A program made the translations under genes and the position numbers. Positions 13,301 through 24,760 of a stretch of 64,000 bases of DNA are shown here, piece by piece. The notes beneath the pieces are model-generated. The model saw nothing but the letters and a program-made list of their open reading frames with translations. It did not search any database and was not told the DNA's origin. The DNA comes from Temnothorax longispinosus (lineage: Eukaryota; Arthropoda; Insecta; Hymenoptera; Formicidae). The stretch is taken from contig NC_092358.1 of the NCBI RefSeq assembly GCF_030848805.1, positions 9,898,433 through 9,962,432 on the forward strand, read 5' to 3'. Each line of letters begins with the position of its first letter. The first letter of the stretch is position 1.

Positions 13301-16300
13301 CCGTTATTTTCACCGCGTGTCCACCGTTAAATGCCTTTCACAAACATGACTTTATTCAATTCTTTCACTACACTGTTAAATTCGTAGTGTTAAATTATAT
13401 TGGAGTCATTTTTAATCATTCCTATAAGTCGCTACTGCTTCTATTCAATATGCTGTTAATTTAACTAAAACAATGTTCATTTAACTAAACTAATGAAGTT
13501 AATAACAATACCTTTTTGTGTTAAAATAATATATTTTGACACACATGGTAATTATTTGACTCAAGGCAGTTTAAATTTCAGCCTTTAATATTTAACAGTA
13601 TATACTAGTATACCTTAGATATTTAGAGTGTAAAAATAATCTCACGATATACTCCTCTCTCCCTCTTTTGCACATTTTTTTTAATAAATAAATCAAAATA
13701 CAATATCAAGATATATCTGGTTTACTTTGGGAATTACGCAACGAATTTAAATTAGGAGGTAAATGCGATGTCTATCTATTTTAATAGCTCTCGAAAGATA
13801 TAAAATACGATAATATCGCTTCTGCGGCCGAAGCGCTTTAAGATATTCCGATCGTGTAACGAAACGCGTCAACGGCGATTCACGTGTGGATTGCAACGTA
13901 CGTATGGATACACACGGATTTGCTGACGTATCCACTGCACGTGCACGTGTGTACACTAAAGACGCGTCTTTAGGGAAGAGCGACGGATGATCGATCGACG
14001 ATTTCTCGGGATAAAACGTGGAATCAACGTGGCTTCATCTCGCTTCATCGAGACGTCCTTAAAGCTTACCCATTCCCGTCATGATCTCGAGGAGTGCCAT
14101 CACGAGAAATAAGTATAAAAAAACAGATATAATATTACGAGACGGGCATAAGGATAATATGCACGATTATCCGTTTCACGCAATGGCTATTTCCTATTAT
14201 CGTCTAAAAGCGTAGACGCATTATAGAAAAAAAGAATATTCTTGATTTAAAAATGTCTTTAGTTTCAACGTGGAAATTTCGAAATGAGATTATATTGCGT
14301 TAAACGAAGAAAATTTCCTTGAATAAAATATTTTATATGTAGTTCAACCAAGAAAAAAAATTGAAATAAAAAGTTTAAATTATTTTTATAAGAAGATTAT
14401 AGATTGTTACGTATATACGAGTATATAAGTTTTAATTTGACACTTCTTCTTTTCTATGTGTGAAAAGAAATAATTTCTTCATTCATTTATTTAAATATCG
14501 AGTATTTTTTCTTACGAATACTCATTTCGAAAACAATAGGTGACAGCATTGCCATGAAACAGACATCCTGTATTTCATACGAATTAAAATTGTACGTATC
14601 GCGATATTCGCGATATCAATATTGCGCGGATCTTAAAATGCCCGAAAATCTTGGCCAGCAGCAAGCCATTACCGTAACGACCTCAAAATTTACATGAAAT
14701 TGCTTATTAAATTACTAAGTTTTTTGGGATGATTTAATGATACCAAAGGCCATTTGTCTCCTCGGCTTTTATTTTCTCCCTCCCTGTTAATAAAGCGATG
14801 CGGTTAGGCTTTACGCCCGCGCTCGGAAGTTTACCGCATAATTCTCTACTTCCGCTAATTCCGCTAAACGAATTCACGTAACTTGATCGCGCGTTTTCTC
14901 AATGGGCATTTCTTCTAAGCTCAAGAGCATCCATCTTTGTACAAATTTTAAAATCCATATCAAATCGAGTTCTACGAAGATGTAAGATTTAAAAGCCAAT
15001 TGTACAATGAGCTCTTTCAAATCTTTGTTGAGAATTTCAAAAGTAAATCAGTACAAAAATTAATGCGTAATGCGTACACTAATTTGAAAACGTTTCTTTT
15101 TCTTCAAGAAGAACAATTTAAGGAAAAATATATTATAGCTATAGAAAATATTTTCTTTTGTCTATATACTTTATTCATTTATTGTGTATTCTAAAAGGGT
15201 TAGTTATGACGTGTATCTCGGTCGAAAATTAAGAAGATTAATTGCAAATTTTTGCACGCAATTTTTCCTTATTCCCGGTATTGGGTTCCATCATATTGCG
15301 ACGCGACCCGCGATATTTTTGTTCAAATACCTAAATATCGAGATTGCGCCGCGGATGGAAACCGACAACCGTCCCTATTCGAAGAGCGTGGCATAGCCGC
15401 GGATAGTAATAATAGTAGCGGGAATATTCGGCGGTATGTTACGCGCGGGTGTGCGCGGCTTTGCGGGAAGTCAGTTGGCAACATGTGGTTCGACGAACGC
15501 AATCTGTCACTGACATTTCGAATTAAACTTGTTGAAGACCAACCCTCTCCTGTAACTTTTACCAGTAGAAAATGACAAAAAAGAGAGCGAGAGAGGAATT
15601 GGTCACCGAACGTACGTGATGAAATTTATGTGAAACTATAGGAGCGCCGAATTTGACCGGCAAAATTTCCTATTACAAATCCAATAATCGATTGATATAA
15701 TAAAAAAAATTCTTTGCATGGGAAATCTTGCTCGTCCTGATATAAACATTTTTAATCTTATTTAAATATAAAAAGGATATTTATAGCAGCGGGTCTTTCA
15801 AATTAGTAGTTATCCTGCTGCGACTTAAACCGCTAATATTGCGGTTTAAAAACGAACGTGCCCGAATATATTCAATCGACTCGTTATGAAAATGCAGCGT
15901 AACGTCCCGCACGCGATACATGCAATTATCACATATAAATATATATCGAGCGGTTTGCGAATAAATATTCGCTCAGGTGCAAGACGGTGCGCTTCGAATC
16001 AGAGAGCACCGCCGGGTGCTTCCGGTCTATCGCGAAAGATATGCGGACTCTTCCGCTTTCCTTCCAACGGCGAGAGAGACGCTCGAGCTCGCGCGAGCGC
16101 CGAAAAAGGGTTCTCAACGGCCGTTTCCTCTTAGCCGCGGCTAAGCCGATATGCATTCATTATAATAAGAGATGGAAGGCGCGCCGCGCGCGGAGTGAAA
16201 AGTTCGAACGCGCGCCCCCCGGCTTATCAACTTCCTCTGAATTTTATATTATTTAAGGGAGGAGTACTTACCCCTCCCCCCTCCGCCAGTCCATCCTTGC

Positions 16301-16876
16301 ATTCACCGGCATCTGCGCGCCTCTTTCCTCATCCTCCCGTGACGGCTGACGGTGCTCCCGTTGCGGCACGTAGCGGGAAAGGTTACCCCCTTAACTTTTC
16401 CTCTTCCGACACGGCGCGCAAAGGCGAAGTTCGCCCGGGCGCTTGTTATCATATTTATCTGTCGCTCTCGAAACGCGGAAACTTGGGACTTGTACGCGGA
16501 CGCGGCTCGCGTTTTTTCGCGATCTCAATTCAACTTTACATTGCTGCGCGATTAATATTTTTTTTCTAACTAATTGTGAGACGTTAAGTACGTTCCAAAC
16601 GCGCTCCCCCGCGTCTTGCCCACACTGGCGTCATCTGCAAGCACACGTACGCACGAAATAATGAGACTTAAGTAGGTCGATAACGTCAATGATACCGACC
16701 ATCGATTTGTGAAAGATATAAATATAATGTATGACATAATATCTATGTAAATCTAACAATAAATAAATGAATGTTTGTGTATATATTTATAAGATATGTT
16801 TGTAAAAATATATTAAAGAAAATTATTTAATGCACGAAGTTTTGAATCGTGTATCACATCGACTGTTTTAATCCCT
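4325..16876. other. intergenic DNA with scattered simple repeats
   Basis: No open frame here carries a recognisable domain, and the longest ones (for example 10786-11406) lie in CpG-rich DNA with equally long frames on the opposite strand. Low-complexity tracts include GAGC repeats at 6761-6780, TA/CATA repeats near 10722-10767, CA repeats near 12720-12756, and an AT-only tract at about 12994-13110. It could be a long intron or regulatory DNA of a gene outside the window; nothing in the sequence decides that. Confidence 0.5.
12720..12756. repeat. CA microsatellite
   Basis: Interrupted CA dinucleotide run (ACACGCACACAC pattern) in intergenic DNA. Confidence 0.85.
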
Positions 16877-17990
16877 CTGGCGGAAAAAAATTTCTATGAA
16901 TAACTACAAAATTTAACTAGAAATAGAAATTTGTACATTTTTGTTGAAATATTTAATTTTTTGTAGAAATGGTTATTTTTTTGTAGAAATATCTACAAAA
17001 TAGTACCACAAATTACAATGTTCTCAAATCAAGAAATTATTGCAAGTAGTATTTTATAAAAAACTACAAATTATAAAAAATAGTACACAAAAATCTACAA
17101 ATTTTAAAAATTTAAGAAGAAACAAAATCTTAAAAAATTAAAACATCTGCTTACTTGTAGAATACTATAAAAATTTACAAGTGTTCCAATTCTAGCATTT
17201 TCATGTAGGATTTTGTAGTACTTTTTAAATTCATGTAGAATTTAATAGATTCTGCACTGAAAAAAAAATTTATTTGATTTAAGTAAATATATTAACTTGA
17301 AATATATTTACTTGAATTAAATAATTATTTATTAAAATCTAGCAAATTTTTTTACTTTTAAGAAAATATTTATTTGCGTAAAAGTAATTTATGTCCTTAA
17401 TAAATATTTACTCACATGAAGAAATCGTTATTTTAAATCAAATAATATTTTCTTAAAACTGTGAAATAATTTTCTTACATGTAATAAATGCATTTACTTA
17501 AAAGTAGTAGCCAATTTCAAATAAATATTTGTTTAATTTAAGTTTTAAAATTACTTGAATAAAAAAAATATTTATTTAATTCAAGAAAACCAATTTAGTA
17601 ATACTGGGATACTAAAAGCAAACAAATAATCACTTTCAATAACGAAATATATATTTTGTTTTAATAAATATTTCTTTGACTCAAGCAATTCATATCTGTA
17701 CATAATTAAATATTTTAGGCATATATATTTACTTGATGAAAATAAATATTATTTTGAATAAATAAAATGAAAACTTTGGTTTTTGAAAAATTCAACTACA
17801 AAATAATTTACTTGATCTGAGAGAATGTTAACTTGAATCAAAGCGTTGGTGTTTGAAAACGAAGAATATATTTCTTTATAATTGGTAAATAATTATGTAC
17901 TTAAATCAAAGATACCATTACTTTGGAATTAGAAAATATTCACTTTTATCCAGTAAATAAATTACTTAGTATCGATAAATATGTTTAACA

Positions 17991-18596
17991 AATATTTACT
18001 TAAATGACAGAAATCATTAGCTTGGTATCAGAAAATATTTACTTCAAACCAGAAAATACATTATTTTAATATCCATAAATATGTCTAACAAATATTTACT
18101 TAAATGACAGAAATCATTAGCTTGGTATCAGAAAATATTTACTTCAAACCAGAAAATACATTATTTTAATATCCATAAATATGTCTAACAAATATTTACT
18201 TAAATGACAGAAATCATTAGCTTGGTATCAGAAAATATTTACTTCAAACCAGAAAATACATTATTTTAATATCCATAAATATGTCTAACAAATATTTACT
18301 TAAATGACAGAAATCATTAGCTTGGTATCAGAAAATATTTACTTTAAACCAGAAAATACATTACTTTAATATCGATAAATATGTTTAACAAATATTTACT
18401 TAAATGACAGACATCATTAGCTTGGTATCAGAAAATATTTACTTCAAACCAGAAAATACATTACTTTAATATCGATAAATATGTTTAACAAATATTTACT
18501 TAAATGACAGAAATCATTAGCTTGGTATCAGAAAATATTTACTTCAAACCAGAAATTACTTTAATATCGATAAATATGTTTAACAAATATTTACTT
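17991..18596. repeat. 100-bp tandem repeat, about six copies
   Basis: The word TAAATGACAG recurs at 18001, 18101, 18201, 18301, 18401 and 18501, giving an exact 100-bp period. Copies from 18001 to 18300 are essentially identical. Later copies differ at a few bases and the last has a 6-bp deletion. A more diverged unit lies just upstream (about 17897-17999). The unit has no stop-free frame and looks like an internal satellite of the surrounding transposon. Confidence 0.9.
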
Positions 18597-18738
18597 TTTC
18601 TAAGAAAATATTTGCTCAAATCAAAGATTTGGTTTTTTGAAACCGACAACATATTTCTTTGTGATCAGTAAACAAATATTTAATGACCACAGAAACCATT
18701 CGTTCGAAATTAATAGTTATTTGTGTAACAAGTGTCGT

Positions 18739-18788
18739 AAGATGAAAATTCCCGGGTGCGGTTACCGCACTCGGGAATTTTCATCTTT
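18739..18788. repeat. strong hairpin with GC-rich stem
   Basis: AAGATGAAAATTCCCG and GGTGCGG are followed at once by ACCGCAC and CGGGAATTTTCATCTT. This is an inverted repeat of about 23 bp per arm with one mismatch and almost no loop, inside otherwise AT-rich repeat DNA. Confidence 0.8.
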
Positions 18789-18802
18789 ACACACGACTTA
18801 CA

Positions 18803-18900
18803 CTCCTTATTTTATGTTGCAAGTGCCTGGAAAGTGGTCTATCACGCACGCGTAGCGTGCGTAATGGGGCACTTTCCATGCACGTGTTGCATAAAAAGTA
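18803..18900. repeat. second hairpin, compound stem
   Basis: The inner stem is ACGCACGC-GTA-GCGTGCGT. The outer stem pairs TGCCTGGAAAGTG with CACTTTCCATGCA, and further out TTTTATG/TGCA words also pair. It sits about 15 bp after the previous hairpin. Confidence 0.75.
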
Positions 18901-18962
18901 TTTATTTAATCTAAGATAATATTTGCTTAAATCAAAGTGTTAGCATTTTAAAATTATCAATA

Positions 18963-19238
18963 TACTGTCGCCGGAAGCAAGAATGTCCATAACTACAATT
19001 TAATTTTTATGATAATATTCATGTAAAGTTCAGAAGTTTATCATTTACCGAAATCAAGTTCGTTTTCAATTTAAGTCTTAAACGTATATGATCAAAATAT
19101 ATAGATTTTATGGAAAATTTATTGAAAATTTATGGAAAATATAAATATGATTTGATGGAAAATCTTCTGAACTTTACATAAATATTAGAAAAGTAACAAT
19201 TTGCAGTAACGGCGGCACTCTTGTTTCTGGCGGCAGTA
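18963..19238. mobile_element. 276-bp MITE nested in the composite element
   Basis: The ends are TACTGTCGCCGGAAGCAAGA and the complement of TACTGCCGCCAGAAACAAGA. A subterminal pair, ATGTAAAGTTCAGAAG, is also inverted. It interrupts the AAATATTTACTT-type sequence of the surrounding element, so it inserted later. TA ends suggest a Tc1/mariner-like origin, but this is weak. Confidence 0.6.
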
Positions 19239-19315
19239 AAAATTTACTTGAAATAAAGAAATTTCTGTGATAAAGAGTAGAAATATATATATTGTTATAA
19301 TGATAGATACCACAA

Positions 19316-19389
19316 GCGTACGATTAGCTCAGCGTTAGCGTGTTAGGTTGCGACCCCGAACATCTTAGGTTCAAATCCCGTCGATGCGT
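19316..19389 (+). tRNA. tRNA-like sequence (probable pseudogene or SINE head)
   Basis: A box-A-like stretch (TTAGCTCAGCGTTAGCG) is followed 27 bp later by a box-B-like stretch (GGTTCAAATCCC), the spacing of an internal Pol III promoter. The anticodon-arm region TTAGG-TTGCGAC-CCCGAA would place GCG as anticodon (Arg). The acceptor arms do not pair, so a working tRNA is unlikely. It lies inside the composite transposon. Confidence 0.35.
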
Positions 19390-19509
19390 TCTTAAATAAA
19401 TGCGTAATTTTAATTAATTGTAATTAAAATAGAATATATATACGAAACAATAAATACAGATTACACTATAAAAATATTTAAAAAAAATAGAAACTATTTG
19501 AAAATTAAA

Positions 19510-20300
19510 TTGAAATGGTTTTATATTTTCAAGTAAATATTTATTTTCTTTTGGTTAATATTTATTTGATTTAAGAAATGCAGATCTTGAGGCAAGATCT
19601 GATTGTCTTGAATCAACGAAATATTTAGTGTAAGTAGGCAAAAATTCATTGCATTTTAATTCATAAATCGAAATTGTTTTGTATTCTCAAGTAAATATTT
19701 ATTTTTTTCCGGTTAATATTTATTTGATTTAAGAAATGCAGATCTTGAGGCAAGATCTGATTGTCTTGAATCAACGAAATATTTACTGTAAGTAAGTAAC
19801 AATTCACTGAATTGTAATTCATACATCGAAATGGTTTTGTATTCTCAAGTAAATATTTATTTTCTGTAAGTTAATATTTATTTGATTTAAGAAATGCAGA
19901 TCTTGAAGCAAGATCTGATTTTCTTGAATCAACGAAATATTTACTATAAGTAAGTAACAATTCACTGAATTGTAATTCATACATCGAAATGGTTTTGTAT
20001 TCTCAAGTAAATATTTATTTTCTTTACGTTAATATTTATTTGATTTAAGAAATGCAGATCTTGAAGCAAGATCTGATTATCTTGAATCAACGAAATATTT
20101 ACTATAAGTAGGCAAAAATTTATTGCATTTTAATTTATAAATCGAAATGGTTTTGTATTCTCAAGTAAATATTTATTTTCTTTAGGTTAATATTTATTTG
20201 ATTTAAGAAATGCAGATCTTGAGGCAAGATCTGATTGTCTTGAATCAACGAAATATTTACTATAAGTAAGTAACAATTCATTGCATTTCAGTTCACGATT
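19510..20300. repeat. 158-bp tandem repeat, five copies, each with a palindrome
   Basis: CAGATCTTGA recurs at 19581, 19739, 19897, 20055 and 20213, an exact 158-bp period. Each unit carries a 9-bp perfect stem, CAGATCTTG and CAAGATCTG, around a 3-base loop (AGG or AAG). Units differ by scattered substitutions only. Confidence 0.9.
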
Positions 20301-20782
20301 TTTCATTTTCTAGGAAATATTTATTTGTTCCAAAGAAAAATTGTATCTTGATTCAAATAAATATTTCTTTAGTACTATTGAACGAAATCATTTACTTGAA
20401 ACAAGTCAAATTTCGTTAATTGTAATAAATTTTTTTTTCAGTGTGGCAATTATATTTTATAGTTTTTTAAATTTTGTAGAAATATTTCCGCCAGGGCCCG
20501 TATCTTATTTATCTCGTTTAAACTTTATATTACATACGTAAATCAGTGACACTGCCATAAAATTTAAATTATCACAATTTAAGCTAGCAGCGATGTAAAA
20601 AAAAAACAAATACGATTTCAAAAATAAAAGCGATGAAAATTATGAAATAAAAATAATGCATTTTGCAAAATTTTGTTGAATTAAGCTAAGATAAGCACAT
20701 CATGCCGTTAGGTACATAATAACGCAGCACGTGTGCTCGTTATTGTTTTATCGTTATGCTAACAATAAAAAATTATACATGC

Positions 20783-20784
<2 letters not shown>

Positions 20785-20838
<54 letters not shown>
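20785..20838. repeat. GA microsatellite
   Basis: An uninterrupted run of about 27 GA units. Confidence 0.95.
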
Positions 20839-20841
<3 letters not shown>

Positions 20842-22625
20842 TGTGTTTTGGCGATATATTTGCAGCGCTACTCATGTCAAATTACGATCCTTAAATGCGT
20901 GCCGCAAAGTGACGATACAATCTTGCAATTAAAAAAATCGTTCTTTTTTTAATTTTGTTTGCTCCGCCCGGCGGTCGCGACGGTAAACGCAAAGTGGCCG
21001 TACGTACGCGGACGCGCTCGACGTTGTAAGCAGTTGTAAGTACCATAAATGACGTATGAAGGCGTTTGCATGTAGGACATAGGGGTGAAACGCAGGTAAG
21101 GCATGCGAGCCGTGTCGAGCGCGACACGCGGGACGCTTATCACTCGCTGCGGTACAAATGACGTAAGTCGCGTCGCGCCAAAAGAGACACCGTAGTAGCT
21201 CGTTCGCGGCATCGACGATTTGTCGATTTAACGAGCGCGCGATCAAGTCAAATCTAGGCCTAAAACCTAGAGATCGATTATGTATATCTTGAAACGAGGT
21301 AAAAATTACAAAAGTGAACAGATTTACTAGATTTCAACAAATAAAATCGTAGACACTCTACTAAATTTCTTTATACTTTACATAATCGACCCCCTAACGC
21401 GGCTTCTCCTCGGCCGACCTTCTCGCACAAATCATACATCGCCTGCAGTTGCTATTACCGATTAAATTGCCGGATTCGAACGTTTAAAGAAACCTCGCGC
21501 GCCCGAGATTCCTTTAAACGAGAAATGTATCTCGATTATATAACAACGAAGGGAACACGTCGATAATTTTTTTTCAAATTAATTCAAATCTGGAAAAAAA
21601 TATATTGCTACTATCAGATTTATACGTATTTCTCTTAACACGCTTATTTCGTGTATTACAGAGATGCAAGTCCAGTTGCTAGTTTACAGGATTCAACAAT
21701 GTGATAATATTCAACACTGTTAATTAAGAAACACTTTACCATACTACAAAGTAGATATTTTTATAGTAGAAAAAAAATATATAATATACGCAGTAAACTT
21801 TCCTCTTCTCTCTCTTTCTCTCTTCCTTATTGTAAATAATAAAGTTTAATCGATGGTACATTATATCTTTAAATATATAATATAAAATAACATATATAAT
21901 ACGTGTGATAATTAATAAATAAACGGAAATAACAATATGTGACATATTTTACCGTTGAAATCAGTAATGTTAGGAAAATCAGAGAAGATATTATAGCTCT
22001 ACCATATATAACGAACGAATCGATAATCAGAATAGGAGAGTTATATACCGTATCGTGCAAAATTACACCGTCGGCATTATACGTCCGAACTACGCCGCGA
22101 GCGCGTAGTTTCCACTGAATTTAGTTTTTGCAATTCCGCATGAGTGAACGCAACAGGCGGCACTTCCCACACGGCCGCACATCCGTGGTTTAAGCATCGC
22201 CGCCATCGCCGAATTCGAAAGACCTGAGAAAACTCCGTCACCGAGAGAGACGCCATGTTTTCCCGCGCGACTCCGTAGCCACCCGCGAACTGCCACCTAG
22301 GAGCCGGCGCGGGAAGCGTATCCGTAAACGACGATTTAACACGAAGGGTAAATCAAAGTTTACGCAATGCTCTTTTACTGACTGTTAGTGCAGTAGTGCA
22401 TGTTAACTGTTAATAACAATAATGAGTTATGTGCTTAGAAATATATACTTATGGTAAACTAGTATGCTTTTTCCTGTAGACATAAATAGAATTATCTATC
22501 TCCCCCTATAGAAAAACCTAACACTATCGATGAGATACTATATACAATTATAAAAATAACCAGTCATAGGCAAATTTTTGTTACTATTGAAATTAATGAG
22601 CCCAATAGTTATATTATTATTATAT

Positions 22626-22704
22626 GGAGGGGTAAAAACCACAGTGGTGTAAAGTCAAATATTTTTAAAAATTTGACTTACACTACTGTGATTTTTACCC
22701 CTCC
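22626..22704. mobile_element. 79-bp hairpin MITE
   Basis: GGAGGGGTAAAAA at the left matches TTTTTACCCCTCC at the right. The arms continue through ACAGT and TGTAA to a central AAATTTGACTT/AAGTCAAAT pair, so nearly the whole unit folds back on itself. Confidence 0.6.
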
Positions 22705-23681
22705 TTATGTAGATGCATCATAAATAAGCACACACATTTATGACAATAATATTATCGTATATTGTTGTAAAATTGCCAGTGGAATTTTTTCCATGGTCAT
22801 CGCCCGCATATATATAATGAAGCAAATATAATAATCATAAAAGTGCAATTTTTAATATAAATCAAATATTACTGTATACATATATGTATGTATATCCACG
22901 AAACATCAGGATCATAATAAATTATAAAATTAATATTATATTATAACATTATAAGCTGGTCATCCAAATTTTAGTATAACGACTTTCATTCCGTCTTGAA
23001 TAGTACTTTAATAATATTTTCTAACTGAACCTTTATAAAACTGTTAAATCGGTAATGCCGACAAATATTAGATTCATGACAGTAGGCTCGAGAAAAGAAA
23101 GGAAATAAGGAATAAGATTTTGTAAAAAAATGTATTAATCTAGATCGAACTTCTCGAAGATTGCACGTTGTAAAATTCGTATATCTTCTCGGCGCATCTT
23201 AAGGGCTTAGATATTTGCTTTGCGCTTTACGTTCGATGTCTGTGCATTTCCTTCTTATTTTCGACCTATTTAAAAAAAATTATAGGGCAAAGGAAAAAGG
23301 CACACCCCCTTCACCCTCTCCTACACCGTAATAATCGACATGGCCAGAGAGAGAAGCGCGCGCGCCCTTCTTCAATATAAACCGTACCCGTAATGTAATG
23401 ATTCCCACCCTCCACCAACGTTATATAAGAAAAACACCTCTCATCGCCCGATATACGGTCCTCGATATACGACCTCGATGTACGGTCAAACGGACAGAGA
23501 GCATTGGGTCAGTCAATGCATAATGCATGCGCCATGAGATTAGAAACGGGGATCGCGGAGCTACATATGATAGAGCTATTTTATATCTGAGAGCTTGCTA
23601 AACGCATATACTCACTCTCCTTTCGCCCTTCACTCCACTTTCACTCACGGCCCTTATGCCGCCGTAAAGACAGAATCCGTG

Positions 23682-23683
<2 letters not shown>

Positions 23684-23717
<34 letters not shown>
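23684..23717. repeat. poly-T tract
   Basis: A run of 34 T bases. It could be the poly-A tail of a minus-strand retroposon, but no body is recognisable beside it. Confidence 0.85.
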
Positions 23718-23720
<3 letters not shown>

Positions 23721-23964
23721 CGACTGAGCTATAACTTCTTCTTGAACACGACAACGTATTTTATTGCCTCTCTTTACTCGATTCGTTTCGGAATAAGGGA
23801 GACGGCAGAACGTATATAAGTATTATTTGATCTTGCATACAATACTAATATGAATTCGACGCTTTTCGAAGACAAGCGAAAAGCAAATTTACAAGATGAC
23901 AATCAAGAAGTTATTGAGAAAGTTGTACAGCTATTATTTTGTAATAAATAAACAAAATGAAATT

Positions 23965-24435
23965 TGTTGGGGATTCCATGCAGTGATTCATTATCGTTAA
24001 TTTTGTTTTTTTTTTCTTTATATATTATATATATTACATGTATTATTTTATAATATCTTCTGGATACGATTCTCGTCTATCACGTAGAATAAATGTAATT
24101 ATCACGATACATACATAAGTATAGGAAACGCCGAGAGGCCCGAAATCAATTGACACGCGCCTGAGTTTGACGAGCGCCAATTAGAGCGATCTCCAGCGTT
24201 AATCCCCGCCAGAAAACCGTTTCCGAAAAAACTCGCGACACAGTCGTCCGGACACCTCGCAAATGTACACATCAATCATTACAAGCGATTTGAGCGAAGT
24301 CCGCGCTTCAACGGTCCGATTTCTGTGCGCAAACGAAACATTAAATAGAGAGACTTTCTTCTCGCTATCCGTTGGAAGGACAACAGCTAGGCCAGTGGTG
24401 CCTCCGCCCCGAGTGTCTCGGCGTTTCTAAACTCA
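23965..24435 (+). repeat. 5' LTR of the BEL/Pao element
   Basis: Begins TGTTGGGG and matches the 3' copy up to CTCAATT at about 24438. It lacks roughly 100 bp present in the 3' LTR, lost between GTGCGC and AAACGAA. An AATAAAG lies just beyond the shared end (about 24458-24464), so the true LTR may extend further than the repeat I can align. Confidence 0.8.
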
Positions 24436-24760
24436 ATTCCGGACAATTAATAACAGAATAAAGTTTGTTAAATTATAAACGCTGTACTTTTCATTTCTGC
24501 GGTATATTCGGATCGACAGTCTTTGTCCGTCGCCTTTGGTCGTCAGTCGTGCTCGTCAACAATATCGGTCACCGGATTTGAATTGCGACCTCCGTGCGAA
24601 AAACAAAACGAAACCGCACGTGATATCTCGCGTCTTCTCTGGACGGGTCCGGCGCCGCGGCGCCGGCGGGTCGTTCGGCGTCAAGTCAGTGCGCGCCCGA
24701 ACATAAAATTGGTCCTTCGAGCCGGATCGAAATATTTAGTGCGGCCCTTCAGCCGTTATC

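Larger units (their letters stand above)
17255..20443. mobile_element. 3.2-kb non-coding transposon with CACTG ends and two tandem arrays
   Basis: The left end is CACTGAAAAAAAAATTTAT and the right end is its inverse, an almost perfect 19-bp terminal inverted repeat. The interior is AT-rich, dominated by AAATATTTACTTGAA-like words and has no coding frame. From left to right it contains a 100-bp tandem array, two hairpins, a nested 276-bp MITE, a tRNA-like sequence and a 158-bp tandem array. Flanking bases share only TG on each side. CACTA/CACTG-type ends occur in CMC/EnSpm and Chapaev-like elements, but without a transposase the family is not settled. Confidence 0.6.
16877..20494. mobile_element. 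outer inverted-repeat element hosting the CACTG element
   Basis: The left end reads CTGGCGGAAA followed by TTTCTA and ACTACAAAATTTAA. The right end, complemented, reads CTGGCGGAAATATTTCTAC then AAAATTTAA. The left 370 bp are dense in GTAGAAAT/CTACAAAT words; only about 50 bp remain on the right before the nested element. I infer a MITE of roughly 430 bp split by a later 3.2-kb insertion. No clear target duplication was found. Confidence 0.45.
20495..23964. other. intergenic DNA, no supported gene
   Basis: A GA dinucleotide run, a CpG-rich block near 20950-21250, another near 22080-22340, one short hairpin MITE and a long poly-T. No open frame has a recognisable product. Confidence 0.55.

Noticed and set aside
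18739..18900. Hairpins as a Helitron 3' end
   Set aside because: No CTRR end after the hairpins and no TC start; the enclosing element has terminal inverted repeats.
18001..20300. Regularly spaced repeats resembling a CRISPR array
   Set aside because: The units are contiguous 100-bp and 158-bp tandem copies without unique spacers, inside a eukaryotic transposon.
22090..22296. 68-codon minus-strand frame with several Cys
   Set aside because: CpG-rich block, no splice context, no family resemblance.
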